The notes below the pieces were generated by a model. That model saw nothing but the letters and a program-made list of their open reading frames with translations. It ran no database searches and was not told the DNA's origin. From an uncultured Myxococcales bacterium (GTDB lineage Bacteria; Myxococcota; Myxococcia; Myxococcales; Myxococcaceae), in NCBI GenBank assembly GCA_937980205.1, contig CALJKW010000017.1, positions 24,624 to 88,623 of the forward strand: a stretch of DNA of 64,000 bases. The letters are read 5' to 3'. Within the stretch, counting starts at the first letter, position 1. Each line of letters starts with the position of its first letter. Both the position numbers and the translations under genes were made by a program. Positions 35,350 to 44,605 of this stretch are shown piece by piece.

Positions 35350-36686
35350 AGATGCGCCTCGGCCTCATCGGCCTCTTGCTGCTCACCGCGTGTCCGGGAG
35401 GCCCCTGCGGCCCCGGCACGTGCAACGGCTGCTGCCGGGACGATCGCTGCGAGAACGGCGACTCGGTGCAGGCGTGCGGCCGCGCCGGCGCCACGTGCAC
35501 GCTCTGCAGCACCGGGCGGCTGTGCAGCGACGGCCGCTGCATGTCGTCGGGCGCCGGCGGCGGCGTGACGGGGACCGGCGGCGGCTCTTCCGCGGGCGGA
35601 GGCGCTGCCGGCGGCGCGGGTGGGGCAGGTGGCGCGACCGGCGGCGGCTCAGGCGGCTCAGGCGGCTCAGGCGGAGGCACGGTGGTCGGCCCGACGTGGG
35701 TCAGCCTCGGCGCGTTCGGCGATGCCCCCGCGGGCGGTGAGTCGATCGAGGGCTTGAGCCTCGCGTACGCGAACCAGCGGCTCCACGTGACGTACCGGAT
35801 CGGCGCCGCGGCGTACTTCAACCGCACGTCGAACGCGGTGTCGTCGGTGTGGACTCCGCAGTGGGTGAAGACGGTGGTCGACACGTCGGCGTCGCGCGCG
35901 CCGGACCTGTTCGCCGGGCCGGCCAACGGCATCTTCGTCGGCTTCTGCACCACGACGGGCGGCAGCATCGTCAAGCTGCCGATGAGCGGCTCGCTGAGCG
36001 TGCAGCCGTACAGCCCGTGCGTGACGCCGATGACGTCCGGCCCGATGCAGGACCTGTTCTACGGGCTCAACGTGACGTCCACCGCGCTGCAGGTGTCGCG
36101 CTCGACGACCGGCGGCTCGTCGTGGAGCCCGTACACCGGCGGCATCACGCTGCCGAACCCGGTCTCGCAGCCCAAGGTGTTCGTGAAGCCGAACGGCAAC
36201 CTCGTGGTCTCGTACGTCAGCGTCGACAAGCTCATCGTCCAGGAGACCGGCGGCATGACCTGGGTGCCGCTCGGCACCGGGCTGCAGCTGCCGGCGTCGC
36301 TCGCGCACGACGTGGCGATCGACGGCAGCAACCGGCCGTGCGCCGCGTTCGCGAACGCCGCGGGAGCGACGGTGGTGCAGTGCTACGAGGCCGGCACCTG
36401 GGTGCCGCTCGGCGGAGTCGCGTACTCGGCCGCTGCGCCGACGAAGCTCGATCTCGCCGCCGACGGCGCGGGGAAGATGTGGCTCGTGCTGCTGACCCCG
36501 GGCGCGGTGGTGCTGTCGCTCAACGGCTCGACGTGGACGCCCGCCGGGCCGTTCAACGGGTGCCTGACCGCGGCGTGCCCCTCGCTGGCCGAGGTGGCGA
36601 TCGCGCACGGCCCGAGCGACGAGCCGTTCATCGTCACGACCTCGAGCGCGGCGGACGATCAGCCGGCGCTGTGGCGGCTCGAGTAG
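35346..36686 (+). CDS. Lipoprotein with Gly-rich linker and propeller-like domain
   Basis: 446 aa, GTG start overlapping the previous stop (ATG at 35352 is the alternative). Signal peptide II: LIGLLLLTAC with Cys16. A Cys-rich segment (about 16-60, ten cysteines, EGF-like spacing) is followed by a Gly/Ser/Ala linker (about 70-110, built from GGCTCAGGC DNA repeats) and a C-terminal domain of repeated beta motifs (GPTWVSLGAFGD, TWVPLGTGLQ, TWVPLGGVAY, TWTPAGPF) about 70-90 residues apart, resembling a beta-propeller. Cell-surface binding role possible; function unknown. Confidence 0.7.
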   Translation: MKMRLGLIGLLLLTACPGGPCGPGTCNGCCRDDRCENGDSVQACGRAGATCTLCSTGRLCSDGRCMSSGAGGGVTGTGGGSSAGGGAAGGAGGAGGATGGGSGGSGGSGGGTVVGPTWVSLGAFGDAPAGGESIEGLSLAYANQRLHVTYRIGAAAYFNRTSNAVSSVWTPQWVKTVVDTSASRAPDLFAGPANGIFVGFCTTTGGSIVKLPMSGSLSVQPYSPCVTPMTSGPMQDLFYGLNVTSTALQVSRSTTGGSSWSPYTGGITLPNPVSQPKVFVKPNGNLVVSYVSVDKLIVQETGGMTWVPLGTGLQLPASLAHDVAIDGSNRPCAAFANAAGATVVQCYEAGTWVPLGGVAYSAAAPTKLDLAADGAGKMWLVLLTPGAVVLSLNGSTWTPAGPFNGCLTAACPSLAEVAIAHGPSDEPFIVTTSSAADDQPALWRLE

Positions 36687-37418
36687 TCAGTCGATCTCGA
36701 CGAAGACGCGGTCGAGGGTGTTGCCGGGCTTCTTCACCGTGACTTCGGTGTACAGCTGCGCCCAGCGGCCGGCCCAGGTGATGCTGCCGGGCGTGTCGTA
36801 GACCTCGGTGTCCGGGCTCGAGAAGAAGCCCGCGATCTCGACGTGCATGCGGTTCTTGAACTGCGCGACGCCCTCGGGCGTGCGGTGCGAGAGAACGGCG
36901 TTCCGGAACGACTCGCCGTCGGGGTGGTTGCTGAACAGCACGGTCTCGACGTGCGAGTGCATCGCGTCGGCCGCGACTTCCTGCGGCGGCTTCACCGGCG
37001 CCGGCTGCGTCACCGCCTTCGCCTTGGCGACGAAGCCCTTCACCTGCTCCGCCGACGGCACCTGGTAGCCGAGCTCGCTGCGCGAGGCGGCGTACTTCAC
37101 CAGCGACGCGTGCAGCGACGTCGGGTTGCGCTGCGCGAGCTCCTTGAGCGAGTTGACGCCGGCGTTCTCGAACAGGTCCGCCGCCGCGGGGCCGATGCCG
37201 TCGAGGCGAACGAGGTCGGCGCGATTGACCGCCTCGCGCATGCGCGTCAGCGAGATGCCGGTCGACCGCGCGAGCTTCACCTCGGCGGCGCGCGTGCCGG
37301 CCTTCGCCAGCAGCTGCTCGTTGGTGGAGATGCTCGCGCCCTTGAGCTTCGAGACCTCGGCGGCGGTCAGACCACGAAGCTGCGCGAGCGGAGTCGGACG
37401 GCCGTCGACGAGTGCCAT
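36687..37418 (-). CDS. DUF4332-like helix-hairpin-helix protein
   Basis: 243 aa. The N-terminal half has two helix-hairpin-helix units (LAQLRGLTAAEVSKLKGASI; LVRLDGIGPAAADLFENAGV) as in DUF4332 proteins, which may bind DNA. The C-terminal half (SFRNAVLSHRTPEGVAQFKN, ITWAGRWAQLYTEVTVKK) is a separate alpha/beta domain. It is convergent with the lipoprotein, with no gap between stop codons. A strong palindrome lies 10-26 nt upstream of its ATG. Confidence 0.7.
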   Translation of the reverse strand: MALVDGRPTPLAQLRGLTAAEVSKLKGASISTNEQLLAKAGTRAAEVKLARSTGISLTRMREAVNRADLVRLDGIGPAAADLFENAGVNSLKELAQRNPTSLHASLVKYAASRSELGYQVPSAEQVKGFVAKAKAVTQPAPVKPPQEVAADAMHSHVETVLFSNHPDGESFRNAVLSHRTPEGVAQFKNRMHVEIAGFFSSPDTEVYDTPGSITWAGRWAQLYTEVTVKKPGNTLDRVFVEID

Positions 37419-37427
37419 GCGAAGTTA

Positions 37428-37444
37428 TCGCACATCATGTGCGA
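37428..37444. promoter_or_regulatory. 17-bp palindrome upstream of the DUF4332 gene
   Basis: TCGCACAT-C-ATGTGCGA, perfect dyad, in the 60-bp gap between two - strand genes and close to the start codon of the downstream one. Likely a repressor site, possibly autoregulatory. Confidence 0.5.
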
Positions 37445-37478
37445 CAGTTTCTCACACACCCAACCCATCGAAACTGCT

Positions 37479-38987
37479 CTAGAATCTGGCCTGCAAGATC
37501 GCGTTGAAGCCGATGGCGTGCGGCTTCTCGAACGTGGGCTCGGCGACGCCCAGGACGCTGTCGCGGAACGTCGTCCGGTTGTTGTCGAACGTGTAATAGA
37601 GCTCGCCGATCGCCGCGAAGTAGTCGGAGATGTCGAGGCGGAAGTTCGCCTTCACCGAGATGATCGGCTCGGCGCGGAAGTTCGTCGGCAAGATCGAGAA
37701 CTGGTTCACGTCGCGCACGACGAGCGTGCGGCCCGCGCTGGGGATCGAGCCCTGGGTGCCGCCGACGATCGACGACGGCGCGCGCAGCGTCGCGGGCAGC
37801 TGAACGCCGCCGACGATGCCGGGCGTGAAGTGCAGCGACGGGAAGTGGTAGTCGATGCCGATCGCCGCGAACGCCTCGGGGGTGAGCTGCGTGCCGGTCG
37901 GGAAGTCTTTGTACGGCGGAATGCCGGGCACGTTGAACTGGATGTACGAGAGCGTGCGGTAGAGGCCGAGGAAGCTCACCCGAAGGAAGTTCCACTTCAT
38001 GCGTCCCTGCAGCGCCACGGCCTGCGCCGACTGCAGCTGGGTCTTCGCGAAGACGTCGGGGTTCTCGAGAGACTGCGTGACGTACGTGCCCTCGAGCGAC
38101 ACCAGCCAGGAGAACCCTCCGGGGTACACCTCGGGGGCGAAGAAGCGCTCGTAGAGGTCGGGGTCGTTCTTGTAGAGGCGGAAGTCGATGCTGGTGCCGA
38201 TGGGCGTGCCGCGGTGGAGCACGATCTGCGCCGAGCCGCCCGCCGAGTTCACCGGCGCGACGATGCCCTGGTTCGCGAGCCCGGGGACGATGCCCTTCTG
38301 GAAGTAGCCCGCGCCGCCCTCGATGCGCAGCCAGGGCGTGATGTCCCAGCCGGCGCCGCCCATGAAGCCGTAGACGCGCTCTTTCTCGAGGATGAAGTCG
38401 TTGAGCAGCTGCGCCGTCTTCATCCCGACGTACGCGTACCAGTTGTTGCGCGTGAGCTGCAGGCGCGCGCCTGGCACGCCGTCGTTGAGCGCGCGCGAGG
38501 TGAAGATCTCGTTGCCGCCCCACGAGATCTTGTACGCGTAGCCGAGGCGGAAGCGGTCGGCGGAGACGGGGAAGCCGGTGAACGAGATGCCCTCGCGCTC
38601 GCCCCAGCCCGGCGGCGTCCAGTTGACGCGCACGTAGGAAGAGTTGTCGCGGAAGAGCAGATCGCCCGCAGGCCGCACCAGCAAGAGCACCGAGAGGCCG
38701 GCCTCCGCGGTGAAGCCTTCGAAGAACGACGGAGACTTCTTGTAGAGCGTCAGGTTCGACAGCGACTCGAAGCCCGAGAACTTGGTGTTGAAGTTGTCGA
38801 AGAACTGGACGTTCTGATTGCCGGCGCCGAAGCCGGGCGTCGGGCTGTTCGGCGTCGTCTCACCCGCGTTCGCGAGCACGTTGTCGTCGGCGAGGACGAA
38901 GGAGAGGCGCGTGTCGACGAAGTCTCCGGCTCGGGCCGAAGACGCGCACACCAGCGCCAGCGCTGTGAACTGCCACCACGTTTTCAA
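37479..38987 (-). CDS. Outer-membrane beta-barrel protein
   Basis: 502 aa. Signal peptide (MKTWWQFTALALVCASSARA). The rest alternates hydrophobic and polar residues in strands with aromatic girdles (RLGYAYKISWGG, WYAYVGMKTAQLL, AIGELYYTFDNNRTTF) and ends in the barrel-closing AIGFNAILQARF with C-terminal Phe recognised by BamA. Probably an 18-24-strand barrel. Substrate unknown. Confidence 0.75.
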   Translation of the reverse strand: MKTWWQFTALALVCASSARAGDFVDTRLSFVLADDNVLANAGETTPNSPTPGFGAGNQNVQFFDNFNTKFSGFESLSNLTLYKKSPSFFEGFTAEAGLSVLLLVRPAGDLLFRDNSSYVRVNWTPPGWGEREGISFTGFPVSADRFRLGYAYKISWGGNEIFTSRALNDGVPGARLQLTRNNWYAYVGMKTAQLLNDFILEKERVYGFMGGAGWDITPWLRIEGGAGYFQKGIVPGLANQGIVAPVNSAGGSAQIVLHRGTPIGTSIDFRLYKNDPDLYERFFAPEVYPGGFSWLVSLEGTYVTQSLENPDVFAKTQLQSAQAVALQGRMKWNFLRVSFLGLYRTLSYIQFNVPGIPPYKDFPTGTQLTPEAFAAIGIDYHFPSLHFTPGIVGGVQLPATLRAPSSIVGGTQGSIPSAGRTLVVRDVNQFSILPTNFRAEPIISVKANFRLDISDYFAAIGELYYTFDNNRTTFRDSVLGVAEPTFEKPHAIGFNAILQARF

Positions 38988-39036
38988 GACTGCCCCTCCC
39001 TCGAAACTCAGACCGCTCTACAACGAAAAACGAAAC

Positions 39037-41091
39037 TCAAGGGCTCAAGTTTTCGCACTGCTTGATCGGCCGAGGGCAGCCCATGCCCGGCGCCGGCCTG
39101 CAACAGACGTCATCGGTGTCGCGCGGCAGGATCACCCAGCGCGGACGCGCGGGCTGCACCTGGCGCAGGTGACCCACGATGTCGAAGGTGGCGGCGTGCA
39201 TGGCGCGGCAGCTCGAGGCCCGCTCCATGTCGGGGTCGTCTTCGCGACAGTCGACCTTGAGATCGGGGATCGCGTCTTTCGTCACGACGTTCATGCGCAC
39301 GCGCGCGTCGATGCCGATGCTGCACTTGCCGTCCATCACCGGGGTGCCCTCGGCGAGGACGGCGAGCTTCGTCTCACCCGCGGCCAGCACGCGGCGCAGC
39401 ACCTCGCCCGGCTGCAGCACGGGGTCGGTCGCGTCGACGGCGGTGCCGTTGCCGAAGCGGTAGTGCGCAGGGGCGTTGCAGACGACGGCGACCGCAGACC
39501 CGGCGGGCACCGCGGTCATGTGCGTCGCCGCCGTGCTGCCGACGTTCAGCACCTGGTAGCGGTTGGGCAGGCTCGAGTCGAGCCGCGTGCCGGGCAGACC
39601 CGGCGGGGTGAGCTCGACCACGAACTGACCGAAGCCGACGAAGGTCGAGGCCTCGGTGCAGATGCTGTTGGCGTGCGCGCCCAGGCCGATGACGCAGTCG
39701 TGGTTGCAGATGCGCTCCTCCATCTCCTGGACGGGCTCGACCTCGCCGAAGCCGCAGGAGCCCCAGATCCACTGACCGCTCGCGTTCGTCTGCTCGCAGA
39801 AGAAGGGCACGGTCGCGTCGCCGTTGCTGTCGCAGTTCACGAACTTCTGGGGGAAACGAGCGTTGCGCACGCGCACCAGGCCCGACTCGTTGGCCTCGAG
39901 CTTCAGGTTGCGGCGGTTGTGGCCACACAGCGCGTCGGTGAGGAAGGGCGAGAAGACGTCGTCCTGGCCGCACATGCGCATGTTGATGTCGACGATGGGA
40001 ACGCGATCGAGCCACTTGTTCCACTGCTCCTGGGGCAGCAGGCGGACGCGCTCGGCGATCGTCCAGGAGGGGAAGGTGAGCTGCGTGGTGGAGGTGAACT
40101 CCTGCACGCTGCCGGAGATCGCGAACAGCAGGTCGCCGGGGTTGAGGCCCTCGGGGTACGAGTAGTTGTAGATGAACATGTGCCCGAACGTGCCGGGCGC
40201 GTACTTGAGGCAATCGGCGGAGGTCTGGCAGGTGCCCTGGCTGATCTCGCACGTGCCGGCGTTGCAGGCCTCGTTCGGCTCGGGCGGGCGCGCGGTGCTG
40301 TTCTCGAGCAGGCGACACGCGGTGAGATCGGTGACGAAGAACCCGGACGGGTCGGTGCCGGTGACGACCATCGCCACTGGCTGGCCGTTGTTCGCAGGGT
40401 CGTTCGGGCAGCTCTGCACCAGCTTGCCGGCCTCGCCCGGGCGGCCGATGGTGAGGAACTCGCCGACCAGCGGAGAGCTGCGGTTGTCGTCGCCGTCGGG
40501 GATCTGGACCTTCGCGAGGGTCGGCTCCTCGAACCAGAGGAACGGAGAGAGGCCGGTCGCGTACGTCCACTTGTCGGGGGCCTTGGGGAGCTGGTTCAGG
40601 TCTCCGGCGTAGCCGCCGTCGCTGTAGAGCAGCTTCGGAGGCGCGTGCTCACCCCAGACGCGGACGCGGCCGTACTGGTGCGTCGTCTTGATGAAGCCGT
40701 GCGCGACTCCGCCCTGCGCTTGCGACCAGCGGAAGCTGTAGTCGCCGGTGAGATCGCCGGGGACGACCTTCCAGGCGACGGGGCCGTCGAACGTCGTCAT
40801 CTCCCGGCCCTTGTTGTCGAGCGCGGTGGCGGTGACCTCGATCTGAATCTCGCCGCGGGGGATGACGTAGGCGCAGGCCTCGGTGCCTCGCGCCTCCTTC
40901 GGGACGGCCGACTGGCCGCCGTACATCGCGGCGCAGGGCGCGACGACGTCGAGCGGCGCGACGATGCCGACCTCGTCGCGGAAGACGTCGTTGATGACGA
41001 CGCGGAACGACGAGAGCTGGCTCAGCCCCGGCGGGTCGATCTGCGTGCACGAGACGACGCCGAGCGCGAGCGCAGGGAGCAGGCGACGCAT
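39037..41091 (-). CDS. Large Cys-rich lipoprotein, partner of the 5'-nucleotidase-like gene
   Basis: 684 aa. Lipobox LALGVVSC (Cys15). The mature protein contains many cysteines and beta-rich stretches (EIQIEVTATALDNKGREMTT, FDGPVAWKVVPGDLTGDYSF) that resemble Ig-like domains. Its ATG overlaps the upstream stop (TGATG), so the two surface proteins are translated together. The sequence FLTIGRPGEAGKLVQSCP and repeated ACG/VTG phrases suggest binding domains. No enzyme motif. Function unknown. Confidence 0.7.
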   Translation of the reverse strand: MRRLLPALALGVVSCTQIDPPGLSQLSSFRVVINDVFRDEVGIVAPLDVVAPCAAMYGGQSAVPKEARGTEACAYVIPRGEIQIEVTATALDNKGREMTTFDGPVAWKVVPGDLTGDYSFRWSQAQGGVAHGFIKTTHQYGRVRVWGEHAPPKLLYSDGGYAGDLNQLPKAPDKWTYATGLSPFLWFEEPTLAKVQIPDGDDNRSSPLVGEFLTIGRPGEAGKLVQSCPNDPANNGQPVAMVVTGTDPSGFFVTDLTACRLLENSTARPPEPNEACNAGTCEISQGTCQTSADCLKYAPGTFGHMFIYNYSYPEGLNPGDLLFAISGSVQEFTSTTQLTFPSWTIAERVRLLPQEQWNKWLDRVPIVDINMRMCGQDDVFSPFLTDALCGHNRRNLKLEANESGLVRVRNARFPQKFVNCDSNGDATVPFFCEQTNASGQWIWGSCGFGEVEPVQEMEERICNHDCVIGLGAHANSICTEASTFVGFGQFVVELTPPGLPGTRLDSSLPNRYQVLNVGSTAATHMTAVPAGSAVAVVCNAPAHYRFGNGTAVDATDPVLQPGEVLRRVLAAGETKLAVLAEGTPVMDGKCSIGIDARVRMNVVTKDAIPDLKVDCREDDPDMERASSCRAMHAATFDIVGHLRQVQPARPRWVILPRDTDDVCCRPAPGMGCPRPIKQCENLSP

Positions 41092-43526
41092 CACTTCACT
41101 CTCCGTTGGATCCGGCCGTCTTCGACGCCGACGGCGATCGCCATCGACATGGGGTTCTCGCAGAACGCGCGCACCTGGCTCGTGATGTGGCCGCACAGCG
41201 GGTTGCCGGCGATCGCGTCGAGGCACGAGCACTTGCCGGTGAACGGGCCGCCCTTGCCGAACTCTTCGCTGGCGAGCTTCTGGTAGCAGGTGGTGCGGGC
41301 CTGCTCGAGGTCGATGCCGGGGCACGCGTCGGTGCGGCCGCGGAAGATGTCCGCGCACGCACAGGCCTGCGCGTCGCTCACCTCGTGCAGCGCGCTCTGG
41401 AACTTCTCGGCCGTGCGGCAGAAGCTCAGCACCTGCGGGTCGATGACCCACTTCTGCTCCTGGACGGACAAGGCCCCGCAGAGCTGCCCGTTCTTGCCGA
41501 CGATGAAGCCGTTCGAATCGGTCTTGTCGCCCAGCATGTCGGTGCAGTTGCAGAAGTTCTGCATGTACCCGATGAGCGAGTCGCGCAGGGGGATGCCGGT
41601 CTCGATGCGCGTGGTGTTGCGCTTGAGCACGAGGAAGCCCGAGCCTCCCTTCGCGATGTAGTCGTTCACGGCGACGCGGTAGGTGGCGAACAGATCGAGC
41701 GGCTTGCCGCTGATCTGGATGTTGACGCCCGAGTGGGCCCAGCAGCGGCCGCCGGTGCCGTCGTCGAGGCACTGCCATGGAGCGCGGCCGTCCCGCTGGC
41801 CGCCGCCGGGGCAGTCGCTGCCGCTCATGGTGCCGGTGAGCTTGGGGTCGCACGCGAAGCGCTGGTCGTTGAGCTGGACCTGGGCGCAGTCCATGGTGAA
41901 GCGCACGCCCGAGACCTGGGCCTGGCTGATGCAGCCGCGCTCCGCGGAGCGCTCGGTGATGAAGTCGAGCAGCTCCTGCATCTCGGTGCCCGACAGGTAC
42001 ATGACGTTGATGGTGTTCTCGAAGGGGAAGACGTTGAACATCGACTCCTGCGAGAGGGGACCGGCGTAGAGGTTGTCGCGAATACCGAGCGAGTTGGTGA
42101 TGGCGACCTCGGCCTCGACGCGGCGCCGCTTGCGCATCGAGTCGGCGGCGATGTTGCCCAAGGGGCTGTCTCCGCCGGACGAGTTGTTGCGCCGGGCGAT
42201 GTCGCGCGGGGCGTAGCCGAAGAGCGAGGTGAGCTGCAGGTTGAAGTCGAGGCCCTGCAGGTACGGGAGCAGCAGGTGCATGGTCTCGCCGTCTTCCTGC
42301 TGGGCGCAGTCGGCGACGCCGGCGCGGACGGCGGGATCGGCGGGGAAGGTGCCGGCCGTCCAGAACTTCTCGGAGTAGAAGCGGTGCAGCGGCTCGGAGC
42401 ACCAGAGCGCGTCGACGGGGAACACGCGGTAGTCGTGGCTGACGACCTCGGCCCCCTGGGCGAGGACGTCGGGCGCGGCGTCCTTCGCCGGCACCTGCAC
42501 GACGACGTCGAGGCGCGAGAGGTACTTCGCGAAGGCGCCGCCGTGGCTCAAGACCACCTTGCGTCCGTCGGGGTCGATGAGCTGCTGGGGCGGGTTGAGC
42601 ACGATGTGCAGGTGCCCGCCCATGATGAGATCGACGCCGCGCACGCCGGGGATCTGGACGCGGACGATCGACTTCTCGTCGCCCTCGGCGCCGAACCACT
42701 CGATGACCTTCCAGGGATCCTGCTCGCGCGAGACGAACGACTTGATGCGGCCGTACTCGTAGAAGGCGTCGTAGCCGTTGATGAGCTCCTGATCCTCGAT
42801 CAGGCCGGCGTGGCTGACGATCATGATGAGGTCCGTGGCCGGCTTGAGGAGCGCCACGTAGCCGCGGACGGCCTCGTTCTGCTCGAGCGGAGTCGCCTGC
42901 AGCGAGTTGCCGCCCTCGATGATCGAGTTGAGCGACGAGATGTTGGCCAGGCCGATGATGCCGACGCGCAGGCCGCCGACGTTCTTGAGCGTGTAGGGCT
43001 GCGTGTAGAGGCGGGTCTTGTGGGAGTCGAGCTGGGTCGGGTCGTCCCAGAAGTAGTTGGCGGCGAGGACGGGGAACGTGGCGTTGAGCTGGGCCTGGCG
43101 CGAGAAGTTCAGCGCGCCGGCGTCGAACTCGTGATTCCCGATGACGGCGGCGTCGAGGCCGACGTTGGAGAGCCAGCGGTACTCGACCTCGCCGAAGTTG
43201 AGGTTGAAGATCGGCGCGCCCTGGAAGCTGTCGCCCGAGTCGACGTGCAGGACGCGCTCGGCGTTCTTGCGCTCGCGCTTGATGAGCGAGGCGAGGCGGG
43301 TGACTCCGCCGAAGGGGCCCATCTCGGGGATGAGGCCGAGGTCGATGTCGGTGCGCAGCGGCGCGAAGTCGTAGGGGATGAGGCGCGAGTGAAGGTCGGA
43401 GGTGTGAAGGACGGTGAGGCGGACCTGCTGGCCGGAGAGGTCGATCTCCTGGCCGGAGAGCAACGGGAAGCACGACGCGTTGAGCAGCGCCGGGAGCACG
43501 ACGAGCAGGCGGAGGAAGCGCACCAA
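41091..43526 (-). CDS. 5'-nucleotidase/UshA-like metallophosphatase lipoprotein
   Basis: 811 aa, longer than UshA (about 550). N-terminal lipoprotein-like signal (LLVVLPALLNASC). The calcineurin-like domain has HTSDLHSRL, DSGDSFQGAP, GNHEFDAG, SHAGLIED and GGHLHIVL, the full metal-site set. The 5'-nucleotidase C-terminal domain (about 440-640) shows NIAADSMRKR and LYAGPLSQESMFNVFPFENT. The last ~170 residues are an extra Cys-rich tail (ACACADIFRGRTDACPG). Likely hydrolyses nucleotides or other phosphoesters at the cell surface. Confidence 0.85.
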   Translation of the reverse strand: MVRFLRLLVVLPALLNASCFPLLSGQEIDLSGQQVRLTVLHTSDLHSRLIPYDFAPLRTDIDLGLIPEMGPFGGVTRLASLIKRERKNAERVLHVDSGDSFQGAPIFNLNFGEVEYRWLSNVGLDAAVIGNHEFDAGALNFSRQAQLNATFPVLAANYFWDDPTQLDSHKTRLYTQPYTLKNVGGLRVGIIGLANISSLNSIIEGGNSLQATPLEQNEAVRGYVALLKPATDLIMIVSHAGLIEDQELINGYDAFYEYGRIKSFVSREQDPWKVIEWFGAEGDEKSIVRVQIPGVRGVDLIMGGHLHIVLNPPQQLIDPDGRKVVLSHGGAFAKYLSRLDVVVQVPAKDAAPDVLAQGAEVVSHDYRVFPVDALWCSEPLHRFYSEKFWTAGTFPADPAVRAGVADCAQQEDGETMHLLLPYLQGLDFNLQLTSLFGYAPRDIARRNNSSGGDSPLGNIAADSMRKRRRVEAEVAITNSLGIRDNLYAGPLSQESMFNVFPFENTINVMYLSGTEMQELLDFITERSAERGCISQAQVSGVRFTMDCAQVQLNDQRFACDPKLTGTMSGSDCPGGGQRDGRAPWQCLDDGTGGRCWAHSGVNIQISGKPLDLFATYRVAVNDYIAKGGSGFLVLKRNTTRIETGIPLRDSLIGYMQNFCNCTDMLGDKTDSNGFIVGKNGQLCGALSVQEQKWVIDPQVLSFCRTAEKFQSALHEVSDAQACACADIFRGRTDACPGIDLEQARTTCYQKLASEEFGKGGPFTGKCSCLDAIAGNPLCGHITSQVRAFCENPMSMAIAVGVEDGRIQRRVK

Positions 43527-43647
43527 GGGCAGCGAGAAATACGCGCTGCGACGCTTCTGGTAAAGCCCCCCAAAAGATGACCCTTCGACGACGCGCTTCG
43601 GACTCCGCTCACGGCAGGCAACACCCAGGTCACCCGCGAGGTGTGAC

Positions 43648-44313
43648 GTGAGCGTGAACGCGATCGAGGTCGTCGAGGATTTCTCTTCAACCGCTCGGTG
43701 CGACGAGGGCTTCTTGCAGATTCGTCGCTTGCGCGTGCGGAACAGGCGTGCCGACGGCTCGACCTCGCCGGTCTACCGCGTCGACGTCGTCGACCGGCCC
43801 CGACTGGACGCGGTCGCGGTGCTGGTGGTGCGGCGTTCGGCGACGGGCTGGGAGGTGCTCACGCGCATGAACCTGCGCCCCGCCGCCTACTTCAGGAAGG
43901 ACAAGCAGCAGCCGGTGCCCGACGGGCGCTCGCACCTGTACTGCGAGGAGATCGTCGCGGGGCTGCTGGAGAACAGCGACCACGGGGACGAGGGCCTTCG
44001 CCGGCGCGCGGTGGAAGAGGTGCACGAGGAGGCGGGCTTTCGCGTGGAGCCGTCGGAGATCGTGTTGCTGGGGCAGCCGTTCTTCGTCGCGCCGGGGATC
44101 GTGAGCGAGAAGATCTTCATGTGCGCGGTGGACGTGACCGGGAAGGCGCAGTCGCTGCCGGAGGGCGATGGGTCGCCGCTGGAAGAGTCTCCGCCGCCGC
44201 GGTGGCGCAGCGTCGCCGAGCTTCAGGCCGCGATCGAGAGCGGGGAAGTGCAGGACGCGAAGACGGAGCTCGCGCTCACGCGCTGGCTGAAGCGACACCC
44301 GCTGCCCGCGTAG
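43648..44313 (+). CDS. Nudix hydrolase
   Basis: 221 aa, GTG start with GCGAGGTG upstream. Nudix box: GLLENSDHGDEGLRRRAVEE followed by VHEEAGF, which gives the REUxEExGU core that binds Mg2+. The N-terminal strand-rich part (VYRVDVVDRPRLDAVAVLVV) is typical of ADP-sugar and nucleotide-sugar pyrophosphatases. It may hydrolyse a nucleoside diphosphate derivative. Confidence 0.85.
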   Translation: MSVNAIEVVEDFSSTARCDEGFLQIRRLRVRNRRADGSTSPVYRVDVVDRPRLDAVAVLVVRRSATGWEVLTRMNLRPAAYFRKDKQQPVPDGRSHLYCEEIVAGLLENSDHGDEGLRRRAVEEVHEEAGFRVEPSEIVLLGQPFFVAPGIVSEKIFMCAVDVTGKAQSLPEGDGSPLEESPPPRWRSVAELQAAIESGEVQDAKTELALTRWLKRHPLPA

Positions 44314-44361
44314 GGGTGAGGTGGGGGGTCGATGGAGCTGACGGGCGCAGCACCTCCACCC

Positions 44362-44406
44362 GTTGACGTTGACGTTGACGTTGACGGCGACGGCGACGGC
44401 GACGGC
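44362..44406. repeat. Hexanucleotide tandem repeats (GTTGAC)4(GGCGAC)3
   Basis: Four perfect GTTGAC units (44362-44385) run directly into three GGCGAC units (44386-44403) and a partial one. They lie in the 292-bp non-coding gap between the Nudix gene and the glycosidase. All reading frames stay open through it, which produces spurious Ser-Pro/Ser-Thr ORFs. Candidate slippage locus. Confidence 0.7.
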
Positions 44407-44547
44407 TTCTTCTCGTCGCGGGCGCCGAAGACGTCCAGGGCGCGCTGGCAATACGCCGAGCCGATCTGCTCTCCGCCGTGCGGGTAGGGGCCGGTCGACA
44501 CGGTAGCGAGGGGCCTTCGCGCACCGCGAGGCTGGGGGGCTCGCTCG

Positions 44548-44576
44548 AAAAAGAGACATCCGACGTCTGATGTCTC
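44548..44576 (-). terminator. Intrinsic terminator of the GH31 gene
   Basis: Dyad GAGACATC...GATGTCTC with internal GAC/GTC pairing (24 nt, one mismatched pair), followed on the - strand by TTTTT. It lies 30 nt after the glycosidase stop. Good rho-independent terminator. Confidence 0.75.
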
Positions 44577-44605
44577 ACTCATGAGGGGGGCCGACCCGGG
44601 CGAGG

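Noticed and set aside
44362..44406. CRISPR array
   Set aside because: Units are 6 bp with no spacers; no cas genes in the window. No other regularly spaced repeats were seen.
44223..44582. Possible 120-aa gene on the - strand beginning MSETSDVGCLFF with Ser-Pro/Ser-Thr repeats
   Set aside because: Its start lies in the terminator hairpin of the GH31 gene, the repeats come from the hexamer array, and its end overlaps the Nudix gene. No ribosome-binding site.
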